Assembly (NCBI GenBank): GCA_018400515.1
Contig: JAGYMR010000056.1
Coordinates: forward strand, 1 to 13,118
Source: Tangfeifania sp.
GTDB lineage: Bacteria; Bacteroidota; Bacteroidia; Bacteroidales; Prolixibacteraceae
DNA length: 13,118 nucleotides
Direction: 5' to 3'
Each line of letters starts with the position of its first letter. Positions within the stretch are counted from its first letter, which is position 1. Positions 1-8,700 of the stretch are shown here, one piece after another. The notes beneath the pieces are model-generated. The model was given only the letters and a program-made list of their open reading frames with translations. It searched no databases and was not told the DNA's origin. The position numbers and the translations under genes are program-made.

Positions 1-638
1 CACTCGAACGCGGCATTAAGCTTTACGAAATGGCTATCTGGAAATTCCTTGGAAATTCCCTTATATCCCGGCTTGAAGGAAGGGAGTATGCCTCTCCGGA
101 GGATATCCGGGATGTATTGAAACCCGATACCCTGACAGGAAAAGGTTACTGGGTCGACCTCTCCGGCCTTATTTGCCCCTTCGAAGCTCTTGATAAATTG
201 CTTCAATCGATCGAAAAGGGGGAAACAACTACCCTCGAAGAGGTGAATGCCGCTTTACATGCACTCCATAAAAATTATTACAATTATGAATGGACCTGGG
301 CTGCGGATGTGCTGGGAGATTTTTACGGAAAAAAAACGGATGAATTTACGGCAGAGGATGTAATTGCCGTGGTGGAGAAATGGAAAGCGAGTGTCCTGGA
401 CATTGACCGCCTGCTTTATGAAGATGCCAAAAAGGAGTTCTCGCTGACAAAAATGACCGGCTTTGGAGTGGACGGGCAGGATGGTGCCCGGGAGCTCGAC
501 TTTGCCCAGGTGCGGGGGGAGGTGGAAAAGAATGAGACCGTACAGGCCATCCGGGTTCATATGGAGAAAAAAGAAGCCCTTGGCAACGAACTCATCGACC
601 GGATGAAGCAAACAAAAAAACTGCAACCTCAATTTTAA
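1..638 (+). CDS. DUF4954-family protein, C-terminal part (5' end outside window)
   Basis: The reading frame is open from the first complete codon at position 3 (LERGIKLYE precedes the first Met at 30), so this is the C-terminal 211 residues of a longer protein, not a short gene starting at 30. The stretch LYEMAIWKFLGNSLISRLEG, the later KPDTLTGKGYWVDLSGLI, the NYYNYEWTW segment and KKEFSLTKMTGFGVDG match what I remember of the C-terminal part of Bacteroidota DUF4954 proteins. These are about 650 residues long, and their missing N-terminal part resembles left-handed beta-helix sugar-nucleotide/acyltransferase enzymes. The biochemical role is not established. The visible part is soluble, has no membrane segment and ends in charged helices (EKKEALGNELIDRMKQ). 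glmS starts 26 bp after the stop, which suggests co-transcription and a link to amino-sugar metabolism (inference). Family recognition is from memory, without a database search. Confidence 0.72.
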   Translation, partial: LERGIKLYEMAIWKFLGNSLISRLEGREYASPEDIRDVLKPDTLTGKGYWVDLSGLICPFEALDKLLQSIEKGETTTLEEVNAALHALHKNYYNYEWTWAADVLGDFYGKKTDEFTAEDVIAVVEKWKASVLDIDRLLYEDAKKEFSLTKMTGFGVDGQDGARELDFAQVRGEVEKNETVQAIRVHMEKKEALGNELIDRMKQTKKLQPQF

Positions 639-664
639 CTTCAATATTTAAATCATCAATCCTT

Positions 665-2503
665 ATGTGTGGTATCGTTGGATATATCGGCGGCCGGGAT
701 GCTTATCCCCTGTTAATTAACGGACTGAAAAAATTGGAATACCGGGGGTACGACTCGGCGGGCATCGCTTTGCTCAACGGGAAAACCGAAATTTTTAAAA
801 AAGCCGGGAAGGTCATTGATCTCGAAAATTTTGCTGCCTCAAAAAATACCGTTGGCAATACCGGGATCGGCCATACCCGTTGGGCAACCCATGGCGAACC
901 CAGCGACGAAAATGCGCATCCCCATCAATCGATGGACGGGAACTTTTCGGTGGTGCATAACGGGATCATTGAAAATTATGCGCTTCTCAAAGAGGATTTA
1001 ATGGTCCGGGGATTCCGGTTTCGCAGCGAAACCGATACCGAAGTGCTGGCGAACCTGATACAATATTTTTATAACCAGGACAGTGAAGTCTCCGTGGAAA
1101 TGGCTGTTGAGCTGGCGCTGCTGAAAGTGGTGGGCGCCTATGGGATCGCGGTTTTGTGCAATACCGAGAACGATAAAATGGTGGTGGCCCGGAAGGGCAG
1201 TCCGCTGGTGGCAGGCCTCGGGAAAGGGGAATATTTTATTGCCAGTGACGCCGCCCCCCTTGCTGAATTCACAAGCCAGGCAGTCTACCTGAAAGACAAC
1301 GAAATGGCGGTGATCAAAAAGGACGGTTTTACCCTGAAGAATATCAAAAATAGTCCGGTCTCCATTACCGTTTCCAACCTGGATTTGAAAATCGGGGAGC
1401 TGGATAAGGGCGGTTTTGAACATTTCATGCTGAAAGAGATCTTTGAACAACCCCGGACCATCGAAGAGACCTTTAAGGGGCGCTTAAAGCCTGAACATTC
1501 TGAAATTGTGCTCGGGGGACTGCATGCGGTCTTTCCGCGGATTGCCGGAGCCCGGCGGATAGTGATCATTGGTTGCGGAACTTCCTGGCATGCGGCCCTC
1601 ATTGGAAAGTATCTGCTGGAGGAGTATGCACGGATACCCGTGGAAGTGGAATATGCCTCGGAGTTCCGTTACCGGAAACCTGTCCTGGAAAAAGAGGACG
1701 TGGTGATCCTGATCAGCCAGAGCGGTGAAACAGCTGATACCCTGGCGGCATTGCGCCTGGTTAAGGAGAAGGGGGCTTTGGCGCTGGGAATTTGCAACGT
1801 GGTGGGGTCCACCCTTGCCCGGGAGACCGATGCCGGGGTGTTCACCCATGCAGGGGTGGAGATTGGTGTGGCCTCCACCAAGGCCTTCACCGCGCAGGTG
1901 ACAGTGCTTACGTTGTTTACTTTGAAGCTGGCACGAACGAAAGGGACTTTACCTGCCGGCAAATACGGGGAACTGGTGAAGGAGCTGGCTGCAATTCCTC
2001 AAAAGGGAGATGCCCTCCTGAAAACCAATGGCCGGATAAAACAGATCGCTGAAAAATACGCGGACGCTTCGGATGCCTTGTACCTCGGACGGGGTTCCCT
2101 TTTCCCCGTGGCTCTTGAAGGAGCCCTGAAACTGAAAGAGATCTCTTACATCCATGCCGAGGGATATCCTGCCGGGGAGATGAAACACGGTCCCATTGCC
2201 CTGGTGGATGATAACCTTCCCGTTATTGTGGTGGCCCCGCATGATGCGTACTATGAAAAGATCGTCAGCAACATCCAGGAAGTGAAAGCACGGAAAGGGA
2301 ATGTCATTGCCCTTGTTACCAAAGGGGATGAGGGGTTGAAGAAACTGGCCAACGATGTGATCGAGATCGAAGAGTCCCATCCGGCCCTTGCCCCCCTGCT
2401 GGCTGTTATTCCCCTTCAGCTGCTTGCCTATCACATGGCCGTCCTGCGGGGATGTGATGTGGATCAGCCCCGGAATTTGGCCAAGTCGGTGACCGTGGAG
2501 TGA
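665..2503 (+). CDS. glmS: Glutamine--fructose-6-phosphate aminotransferase (isomerizing), GlmS
   Basis: Makes glucosamine-6-phosphate from fructose-6-phosphate and glutamine, the first committed step to UDP-GlcNAc for peptidoglycan and lipid A; cytoplasmic. The 612-residue length is normal. The N-terminal class II glutamine amidotransferase domain begins MCGIVGYIGG, with Cys2 as the nucleophile exposed after Met removal. It carries RWATHG (73-78), HNG (98-100) and SETDTE (121-126). Two SIS isomerase domains follow: CGTS (304-307), SQSGET (351-356), STKAFTAQ (404-411), the catalytic helix LKLKEISYIHAEGY (Lys489, Glu492), KHGP with His508, and the C-terminal NLAKSVTVE with Lys607. All expected catalytic residues are present. 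The start is fixed by the Cys2 requirement. There is no clear Shine-Dalgarno site in the 26-bp gap from the DUF4954 gene and no recognisable promoter there. A glmS ribozyme is neither seen nor expected outside Firmicutes. Confidence 0.98.
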   Translation: MCGIVGYIGGRDAYPLLINGLKKLEYRGYDSAGIALLNGKTEIFKKAGKVIDLENFAASKNTVGNTGIGHTRWATHGEPSDENAHPHQSMDGNFSVVHNGIIENYALLKEDLMVRGFRFRSETDTEVLANLIQYFYNQDSEVSVEMAVELALLKVVGAYGIAVLCNTENDKMVVARKGSPLVAGLGKGEYFIASDAAPLAEFTSQAVYLKDNEMAVIKKDGFTLKNIKNSPVSITVSNLDLKIGELDKGGFEHFMLKEIFEQPRTIEETFKGRLKPEHSEIVLGGLHAVFPRIAGARRIVIIGCGTSWHAALIGKYLLEEYARIPVEVEYASEFRYRKPVLEKEDVVILISQSGETADTLAALRLVKEKGALALGICNVVGSTLARETDAGVFTHAGVEIGVASTKAFTAQVTVLTLFTLKLARTKGTLPAGKYGELVKELAAIPQKGDALLKTNGRIKQIAEKYADASDALYLGRGSLFPVALEGALKLKEISYIHAEGYPAGEMKHGPIALVDDNLPVIVVAPHDAYYEKIVSNIQEVKARKGNVIALVTKGDEGLKKLANDVIEIEESHPALAPLLAVIPLQLLAYHMAVLRGCDVDQPRNLAKSVTVE

Positions 2504-2513
2504 AAAATTCAAT

Positions 2514-2521
2514 TAACTTTG
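2514..2521 (+). promoter_or_regulatory. Candidate -7 element (TAACTTTG) for fabD
   Basis: TAACTTTG fits the Bacteroidota -7 consensus TAnnTTTG exactly. It lies just after the glmS stop and 26 bp before the fabD ATG at 2548. I see no TTG/TTTG at the usual -33 distance; the nearest TTTG, at 2476-2479, is too far. So fabD may have its own promoter as well as read-through from glmS. Confidence 0.45.
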
Positions 2522-2547
2522 CGGTTCAAATTTTAAAGGATGTTTGT

Positions 2548-3435
2548 ATGAAGGCCATTGTTTTTCCCGGACAGGGAGCGCAATACCCCGGAATGGGGAA
2601 AGATCTGTATGAAAATTCTGCTGAAGCCCGGAGCCTGTTTGATAAGGCCAACGAAATCCTGGGTTTCGGAATTACAGAAATCATGTTTGAGGGGACTGCG
2701 GATGACCTGAAGCAGACCAAAGTCACGCAACCCGCCATTTTTTTGCATTCGGTCATTCTGGCGCGGACCCTGAAGGATTTTGCCCCCGGCATGGTTGCCG
2801 GCCATTCGCTGGGCGAATTTTCGGCACTGGTGGCCAGCGGGGCCCTCTCCTTTGATGACGGGTTGTCGCTGGTTCTGAAACGGGCCCTGGCCATGCAGAA
2901 GGCCTGCGAAAAGGAACCTTCCGCCATGGCCGCCATTGTTGGACTGTCCGATGAGGTAGTGGAAGAAGTCTGCCGCTCGGTGGATGAGGTGGTCATTCCG
3001 GCGAATTACAACTGTCCCGGTCAGTTGGTTATCTCAGGATCGGTTGCCGGGGTGGAGGAAGCGTGTAAAATATTAACGGAAAAGGGTGCACGCCGTGCAC
3101 TGAAGCTTCCTGTCGGCGGGGCTTTTCACTCTCCTTTCATGGAGCCTGCCCGCGAAGAACTGGCCGCTGCCATCGATGCTGCCCCCATTGAAAAACCGTT
3201 TTGTCCGGTATACCAAAATGTCAGTGCACAACCGGTTACCGATCCCGCATCGATCAGGAAAAACCTGGTTGCCCAGCTGACGGCACCGGTCTTGTGGACC
3301 CAGACCGTGCAGCAGATGATTGCCGATGGCGCTGCTTCATTTACCGAAATCGGACCCGGAAAAGTATTGCAGGGGTTGATCCGGAAGGTGGACCGGAAGG
3401 TCGAAACGGCCGGCATTGATCGTGTCTTTTCCTGA
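2548..3435 (+). CDS. fabD: Malonyl-CoA:acyl-carrier-protein transacylase, FabD
   Basis: Transfers malonyl from CoA to ACP to supply type II fatty acid synthesis; cytoplasmic. At 295 residues from the chosen ATG it has the usual family length. It shows the N-terminal FPGQGAQYPGMG (6-17), the nucleophile elbow GHSLGE with Ser87 (85-90), the substrate-binding Arg112 in VLKRALAM, GAFHSP with catalytic His194 (191-196), and the C-terminal EIGPGKVLQGL (267-277). The ATG at 2548 is preferred over an in-frame GTG at 2500 that overlaps the glmS stop. It places FPGQG at the usual distance from the N-terminus and has AAAGGA at 2535-2540, 7 nt upstream, as a ribosome-binding site. The extra 16 residues from the GTG look like translated promoter/leader. 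fabD is not in a fab cluster here; it follows glmS by 44 bp. Confidence 0.96.
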   Translation: MKAIVFPGQGAQYPGMGKDLYENSAEARSLFDKANEILGFGITEIMFEGTADDLKQTKVTQPAIFLHSVILARTLKDFAPGMVAGHSLGEFSALVASGALSFDDGLSLVLKRALAMQKACEKEPSAMAAIVGLSDEVVEEVCRSVDEVVIPANYNCPGQLVISGSVAGVEEACKILTEKGARRALKLPVGGAFHSPFMEPAREELAAAIDAAPIEKPFCPVYQNVSAQPVTDPASIRKNLVAQLTAPVLWTQTVQQMIADGAASFTEIGPGKVLQGLIRKVDRKVETAGIDRVFS

Positions 3436-3480
3436 CCCGGAGCACTTCCCATGTGCATCAGTACATTGCCGCCTCCCCTT

Positions 3481-3503
3481 GTCCTGGAAAAAGGACTGTT
3501 TTT
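3481..3503 (+). terminator. Weak possible terminator after fabD
   Basis: GTCCT (3481-3485) and AGGAC (3492-3496) form a 5-bp stem with a GGAAAA loop, followed by TGTTTTT. It sits 45 bp past the fabD stop, where a terminator is expected. The stem is short, so the call is tentative. Confidence 0.3.
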
Positions 3504-3603
3504 CATTAACCGGAACATTTATTCGGAAGTCCGGGACACGGCAGCGAATTTGTGTAGCCCGCTGAATTTTTCCGGGAAATGATTTTGCGATGGATGTTGC
3601 ACG

Positions 3604-3630
3604 CAACCGGTCCTTTTTTTGCACCGGTTG
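3604..3630. repeat. Inverted repeat CAACCGGT / ACCGGTTG
   Basis: A perfect 8-bp inverted repeat at 3604-3611 and 3623-3630, with an 11-nt pyrimidine-rich spacer (CCTTTTTTTGC). No T-run follows the hairpin on either strand, so it does not read as an intrinsic terminator. It could be a DNA-binding site or an RNA hairpin in the leader of the glycosyltransferase gene that starts at 3715. Function unknown. Confidence 0.5.
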
Positions 3631-3637
3631 TAAAGGG

Positions 3638-3662
3638 TGTAAAAAAAAATCCCATTTTTACA
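3638..3662. repeat. AT-rich inverted repeat TGTAAAAA / TTTTTACA
   Basis: A perfect 8-bp inverted repeat at 3638-3645 and 3655-3662, 8 bp downstream of the CCGG-containing repeat and 52 bp before the glycosyltransferase start. The stem is AT-rich and thermodynamically weak. It could be an operator or simply low-complexity sequence. The rest of the 3436-3714 gap shows no TAnnTTTG promoter and no convincing gene. Confidence 0.4.
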
Positions 3663-3714
3663 TTAAAAAGGAAAGGGATCAGGAGAATACCGGCAATTCC
3701 AAAAAAATCATCCG

Positions 3715-4833
3715 ATGGGGAAAACGTCAAAAAAACGGATCATTGTTTCGGTAACCAACGATCTGGTTTCCGACAACCGGGTTCATAAAGTTTGCACCAC
3801 CCTTCACCATGCAGGGTTCAGCGTTTTGCTGGTGGGAAGGATTTTGCCCAGGAGCCTGTCCCTTGCTTCAAGAAGTTATGATACCCGCCGTTTCAGGCTC
3901 CTTTTCAGAAAAGGCCCCCTGTTTTACCTTTGCTTTAATCTCCGGTTGCTTTTTTTTCTGCTGTTTTCCAAAGCCGATGTATTGCTGGCTAACGACCTCG
4001 ATGCCCTGCCCGCCAATTTTTTGGCATCAAGAGCAAAACGCTGTCCCCTGGTGTACGACAGTCATGAACTCTTCCCCGAAGTCCCCGAGCTGGTGGACCG
4101 CCCCCGGATCAAACGGATCTGGGAGTGGCTGGAGCGCAAGATGGTTCCCGGACTGGCGCATGCCTTCACCGTCAGCGAATCGATTGCCCGGTATTACCGG
4201 GAGAAATACGGGACCTCCTTCCGGGTGGTGCGGAATGTTCCCCGCGCCCGATCTTTTGCTCCGGAAAGGAAAGAAGAGCGCACGGGGGCGGAAAAGATAG
4301 TCCTTTACCAGGGAGCGGTGAATGTTCACCGGGGACTGGAAAACGCCATCCGCGCCATGAAATTTTTGGAAGGGGTGCGGCTGGTGATTGCCGGTGACGG
4401 GAACCTGAAAGCGTCGCTCATGCGGTTGACCGAAAACGAAGGGGTACAACAAAAGGTACGCTTTTTGGGACGGCTGCCGGTGGAGGATCTTATCCGGCTG
4501 ACTCCGTGTGCCGATCTGGGAATATCCCTCGAGGAGGATGTGGGCCTGAACTACCGCTATGCACTGCCCAATAAACTTTTCGATTATATCCAGGCGCAGG
4601 TTCCGGTCCTTGTGTCTGCGTTGCCCGAAATGGCTGCCGTCGTGAATCATTATCAAATCGGGAAAGTCATTGATTCGCGCGGTCCCGAAGAGCTGGCCCG
4701 CACGATTGGTGATATGCTTTCTGATGTGTCCCGGCGGGACCAGTGGGAACGGAATCTTAAAAAGGCAGCTGAATTGTTTATCTGGGAGAGGGAGGAGAAG
4801 GTGCTGCAGGATATTTTCCGGCCGTTTTTATGA
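3715..4833 (+). CDS. Glycosyltransferase, GT4/GT-B type
   Basis: A 372-residue predicted GT-B glycosyltransferase. The N-terminal domain begins with a strand typical of this Bacteroidota group, IIVSVTNDLVSDNRVHKVCTTL (9-30), followed by a hydrophobic stretch near 68-84 likely used for membrane association, and YDSHELFPE (114-122). The C-terminal nucleotide-sugar domain shows LYQGAVNVHRGLENAIRAM (197-215), VIAGDGN (224-230), and ALPNKLFDYIQAQVPVLVS (283-301), which corresponds to the donor-binding end of the GT4 E-x7-E region. There is no signal peptide. It probably adds a sugar to a lipid-linked or cell-surface glycan at the inner face of the cytoplasmic membrane, but donor and acceptor cannot be read from sequence. 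The ATG at 3715 gives the natural N-terminus for the family; no Shine-Dalgarno site is seen. It stands alone, with no sugar-pathway partner beside it. Confidence 0.88.
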   Translation: MGKTSKKRIIVSVTNDLVSDNRVHKVCTTLHHAGFSVLLVGRILPRSLSLASRSYDTRRFRLLFRKGPLFYLCFNLRLLFFLLFSKADVLLANDLDALPANFLASRAKRCPLVYDSHELFPEVPELVDRPRIKRIWEWLERKMVPGLAHAFTVSESIARYYREKYGTSFRVVRNVPRARSFAPERKEERTGAEKIVLYQGAVNVHRGLENAIRAMKFLEGVRLVIAGDGNLKASLMRLTENEGVQQKVRFLGRLPVEDLIRLTPCADLGISLEEDVGLNYRYALPNKLFDYIQAQVPVLVSALPEMAAVVNHYQIGKVIDSRGPEELARTIGDMLSDVSRRDQWERNLKKAAELFIWEREEKVLQDIFRPFL

Positions 4834-4841
4834 TCCCCCGG

Positions 4842-5570
4842 TCACGCTTCCCGGTTCTGTTGAATCTGATTTTTAAATCCGGAAGGATTGTTTTCGCGGG
4901 CCGGAGGAGTTAAAGTTCCCCCGCTGCAGACAAGGGTGCGTGCCGGTCTGCCGGCAATCGCCGCATAATCGTGGGTGGCCATCACCACGGTTTTTCCTTC
5001 GTTGTTCAGGGTGAAAAAGAGGTCGAGTATTTCCCGGGAAGTCTCCGGGTCGAGGTTTCCCGTGGGTTCGTCGGCAAGGATTATGAGGGGATCGTTCAGG
5101 ATGGCCCGGGCGATTACGATCCGCTGCTGCTCCCCCCCGCTGAGCTGGTGGGGCATCTGGCTTTTTTTTCCGGCCATCCCCACCTGTTGCAGGACCGCAT
5201 CGATCCGCTGCTCCATCGCCGCTTTGTTTTTCCAGCCGGTCGCTTTTAAAACAAAGGATAGGTTCTCATAGACATTGCGGTCTGATAATAACCTGAAATC
5301 CTGGAATACCACCCCGATATTCCGGCGCAGCAAGGCAATGGCCTTGTGTTTAATTCCCCGTAACTGGAAACCTGCAACAATCCCCAAGCCCGATATTAAC
5401 GGCAACTCCGCATGCAGGGTCTTGATCAGGCTGGATTTGCCGGTGCCCACTTTTCCAATGATGTAAACAAATTCGCCTGCCCCGACCGTCAGATTAACAC
5501 CGGAGAGCACCAGATGCTCCCTTTGATAGATCGCTGCCCCGATCAATTCTATTTGTTTGGTTTCATTCAT
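4842..5570 (-). CDS. ftsE: Cell division ATP-binding protein FtsE-like ABC ATPase
   Basis: A 242-residue ABC ATPase. It has Walker A GKVGTGKS (39-46), the Q-loop VFQDFRLL with Gln90, the signature LSGGEQQR (143-150), Walker B IILADEPTG with Glu168 (163-171), D-loop NLD (172-174) and H-loop His200 (MATHD). The FQDFRLLSDRNVYENL segment and overall length fit FtsE, which works with FtsX in the inner membrane to control peptidoglycan hydrolases at the division site. The related LolD family is the main alternative. No ftsX lies next to it; in many Bacteroidota ftsE and ftsX are separate. The start at 5570 has GAGGG on the minus strand at 5575-5579, 4 nt upstream. The C-terminal tail after residue 220 (PPARENNPSGFKNQIQQ) is polar and probably flexible. 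Its stop lies 8 bp from the stop of the convergent glycosyltransferase gene. Confidence 0.87.
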   Translation of the reverse strand: MNETKQIELIGAAIYQREHLVLSGVNLTVGAGEFVYIIGKVGTGKSSLIKTLHAELPLISGLGIVAGFQLRGIKHKAIALLRRNIGVVFQDFRLLSDRNVYENLSFVLKATGWKNKAAMEQRIDAVLQQVGMAGKKSQMPHQLSGGEQQRIVIARAILNDPLIILADEPTGNLDPETSREILDLFFTLNNEGKTVVMATHDYAAIAGRPARTLVCSGGTLTPPARENNPSGFKNQIQQNREA

Positions 5571-5586
5571 TTTACCCTCGTCTTTC

Positions 5587-5594
5587 CGAAGATA
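5587..5594 (-). promoter_or_regulatory. Possible -7 element (TATCTTCG) for ftsE
   Basis: On the minus strand TATCTTCG differs from TAnnTTTG by one base and lies 16 nt upstream of the ftsE start, which would give a very short leader. No TTG is visible at the -33 distance. The rest of the 216-bp divergent spacer (5571-5786) is AT-rich and shows no full-consensus promoter for the + strand TPR gene. Confidence 0.35.
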
Positions 5595-5642
5595 GCCCTA
5601 TTTTTTTTAAAGCATTGGATAATAAATAAAAGAAATGAACAG

Positions 5643-5657
5643 TTTCTTGTTAAGAAA
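5643..5657. repeat. Short inverted repeat TTTCTT-GTT-AAGAAA in divergent spacer
   Basis: A perfect 6-bp inverted repeat with a 3-nt centre, between the divergent ftsE and TPR genes. Its position would suit an operator serving either gene, but an AT-rich stretch of this size can hold such a repeat by chance. Confidence 0.3.
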
Positions 5658-5786
5658 ATAGAACGTTTTTTTTCACGGTATGCGAATGATTATACCTATT
5701 TTAGAATTTCGATCCAACAGGCTGCCCTTGTAAACGGGATGTTTGCAGTGATTATTTTCTCGGCGGCTTTCAAACAAAAATAGAGC

Positions 5787-8700
5787 ATGAAGACAATACG
5801 GATTTTATTATTATTTCCAGCACTCATTTTTTTGTCCTTTTCCCTTTTTGCCCAGAAGACTGCTTTTTTTGAAGCGGAGACTGCAGAAATTCAACTGGCC
5901 CGGGAACTTTTCCGGCAGGGGAAATTTAATGCTGCCTACCGTCAGTTTGAGAAGGTCCAGGCAGCCGTCGACCCCCGCTCCGAAATTTTTTCCGAAGCTG
6001 TTTATTTTAAATCGGTATCGGCGCTGAAGGCGGGCCACTCCTCGGGCTACCGGATGGTAGAGACCTTCATCGAAGATTATCCCGAAAGCCCTTACCTGAA
6101 CCGGGCCTGGTTTAATCTTGGCCGCTTCCATTTCGATAAAAAGCAGTATGCTTCGGTTATGCGAAGTTATGATGAAGTCGACCGTTCGGAACTGACCGGA
6201 ACCGAGCGTACGCAGTTGCAATACCAGAATGGTTATGCCCATCTGATGATGAATGAGGAAGATCAGGCCCTGTCGGAATTTTATGAAGTAAAGGATAAAA
6301 ACAGTATCTACAGCCGGCCTGCAAATTATTACTGGGCGCATATCATGTATCTGCGGGAGAATTACCAATCGGCCCTGGAAGGTTTTTCGAAACTGAACGG
6401 GGATCCCACCTACTCGCGGGTGATCCCACTTTATGTGAGCCATATTTACTACAAACAGCAGAAATACCAGGAGGTGGTGAATTATACGGTTTCCGTTATC
6501 GATGAGGTGGAGCCGGACCACAAAAGCGAATTATCAAAGATTGTGGGCGACTCCTATTTTCATTTGCGCTCCTACGAGAAAGCCATCCCCTACCTGGAAA
6601 CCTACTATGATACGCCCGGGCCGAAAACCCGCCAGGACAATTATCTGCTCGGCTATTGTTATTACCATACCGGGCAGTTTGAAAAGGCGGTTCCCCTGTT
6701 GGAGAATGCCTCGAAAGGGGAGGATGAAATGGCCCAGAATGCCTGTTATCATTTGGGGGACTGTTACATTCAGCTGGATCAGAAAGAAAAGGCACGGGTG
6801 GCATTTGAAGCCGCTTCCGAATTCGATTTTGACGAACGGATCAAAGAGGATGCGCTTTTCAGTTATGCCAAATTGACATACGAACTTTCCTATTCCCCGT
6901 TCAATGAAACCATCAAGGCGTTTGACCGGTACATTGAGAATTATCCCGATTCGCGGAGAAATGCGGAGGCCTACCGCTATTTGACCGAAGTGTTTATGGT
7001 GACCCGCAATTACCGCGATGCCATTAATTCGATCGAAAAGATCGAAACCAAAACCTCCGAAGTGTGGATGGCTTACCAGCGCGTGACCTTTTACCGCGGA
7101 CTGGAACTCTTTAACAACCTGGCATACAATCAGGCCATCGATTATTTTAACCTTTCGCTTGAAAACGGGGATTACAGCCGGGAGCTGAAAGCCAGGGCGC
7201 TGTTCTGGAAAGCGGAAGCGCTTTACAGAGTGGGGGATTATAACCATTCGGCAGAGGTCTATTCCCGGTTTTTAAAAACCCCCGGAGCCTTTTCACTGGC
7301 GGAATATAAAGATGCGGCTTACAACATGGGGTATGTCTATTTTAAACTGGAAGACTACAGTGCTGCTGCCAGGCATTTTAGAAATTATATCCAATCGGCG
7401 GACGACGGGAACAGGGAAAAACTGGCCGATGCCTATAACCGGCTGGGAGATTATTATTATCTGAGCACCGATTATTCGCTTGCCATCAAAAATTACCGGC
7501 AGGCTTACGAAATGCGGGTGTTTGAATCGGATTATGCCCTGTATCAGATTGCCTTTTGCCAGGGGCTTCGGGGCGATCCAGAGGGAAAGGTCAATTCCCT
7601 GGAACATTTGCTGCAGGAATTTCCCGAATCGGATTATGCCGATGAGGCGTTGTTTGAGCGGGGACGTGCCAGTGAACGGCTTGGCAAGTATACCACCGCC
7701 ACCCGGAGCTATCGCCGGTTGATCGACGATCATCCGGAAAGCAACTTATACAGGAAAGCGTTGTTGCAGCTGGGATTGATGAATTTTAATGCTGGTGATT
7801 TCGGGGCTGCGCTGACGCAGTATAAAGCGGTGGTGGAAAACCACCCGGGGACATCCGAGGCGAAAACCGCTTTGATGGGTATAAAAAATTGTTACCTGGA
7901 GATGAATAATGTGGAAGCCTATTTTAAATATACCCGTTCACTGGATGGAGGGGCTGACATGACCGTTTCGGAAAAAGATTCACTGACCTACATGGCCGCG
8001 GAACGGCTCTATATGTCGAAAGATTCCCGTGCTGCCGTGCAGCTGCAACAATACCTGGATCAATACCCTAAGGGTAGTTTTGCCACCAACGCCCATTTTT
8101 ATCTGGCGGAGATCCAATACAACGAAGGCAATTTCTCCGGAGCAGAGGAACATTATACATGGGTTGCCCGCCAACCCAACAACATCTTTAGCGAACAGGC
8201 CCTCTCCCGGGCATCTGAGCTAACCTTCAATGCCGGCCGGTATGAAGAGGCCCTCCGGTTGTTCAACCGGCTTGAATCCGTTGCCAACAGCAAATGGAAC
8301 CGTCTGAAAGCAACCACCGGCCAGATGCGGTGCAACTATGAACTTGAACACTATCCCGAAGCGATCCGGGCTGCTCAGGAGGTGAAGCAATCGGAGGCCG
8401 TCAATGAAGCATGGAGGCGGGAAGCCAATTATATTGAGGGAAAATCACAGTACCTTACCGGAAACCTCCGGGAAGCCCTGGATCCCCTGAAAGCCGTGGC
8501 TGCCGATACCAAACTCGAGCAGGGGGCTGAAGCAAAATTCCTGGTCTCCCGTATCCATTACATCAACGGTCAAAAGGAAAAAGCTGAAGCGGAAATTAAC
8601 GACTTCATTTCAAAAGGAACCCCCTACCCATTCTGGATGGGTAAAGCATTTCTTTTGCTTTCGGATATATACCTCGACCGGGGCAATGAGTTTCAGGCGA

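Noticed and set aside
639..664. A glmS ribozyme or riboswitch upstream of glmS
   Set aside because: The gap is only 26 bp, and the ribozyme is a feature of Firmicutes and their relatives.
3451..3582. A 43-codon ATG reading frame after fabD
   Set aside because: No ribosome site, no domain, and it spans the possible terminator; composition looks like chance.
3579..3788. A 69-codon reading frame running into the glycosyltransferase start
   Set aside because: It overlaps 74 bp of a clear gene in another frame and is low-complexity Lys-rich translation of the spacer.
5412..5783. A 123-codon + strand reading frame covering the divergent spacer and the start of ftsE
   Set aside because: Its first half is antisense to the well-supported ftsE coding region, and the second half is AT-rich promoter spacer with no domain.
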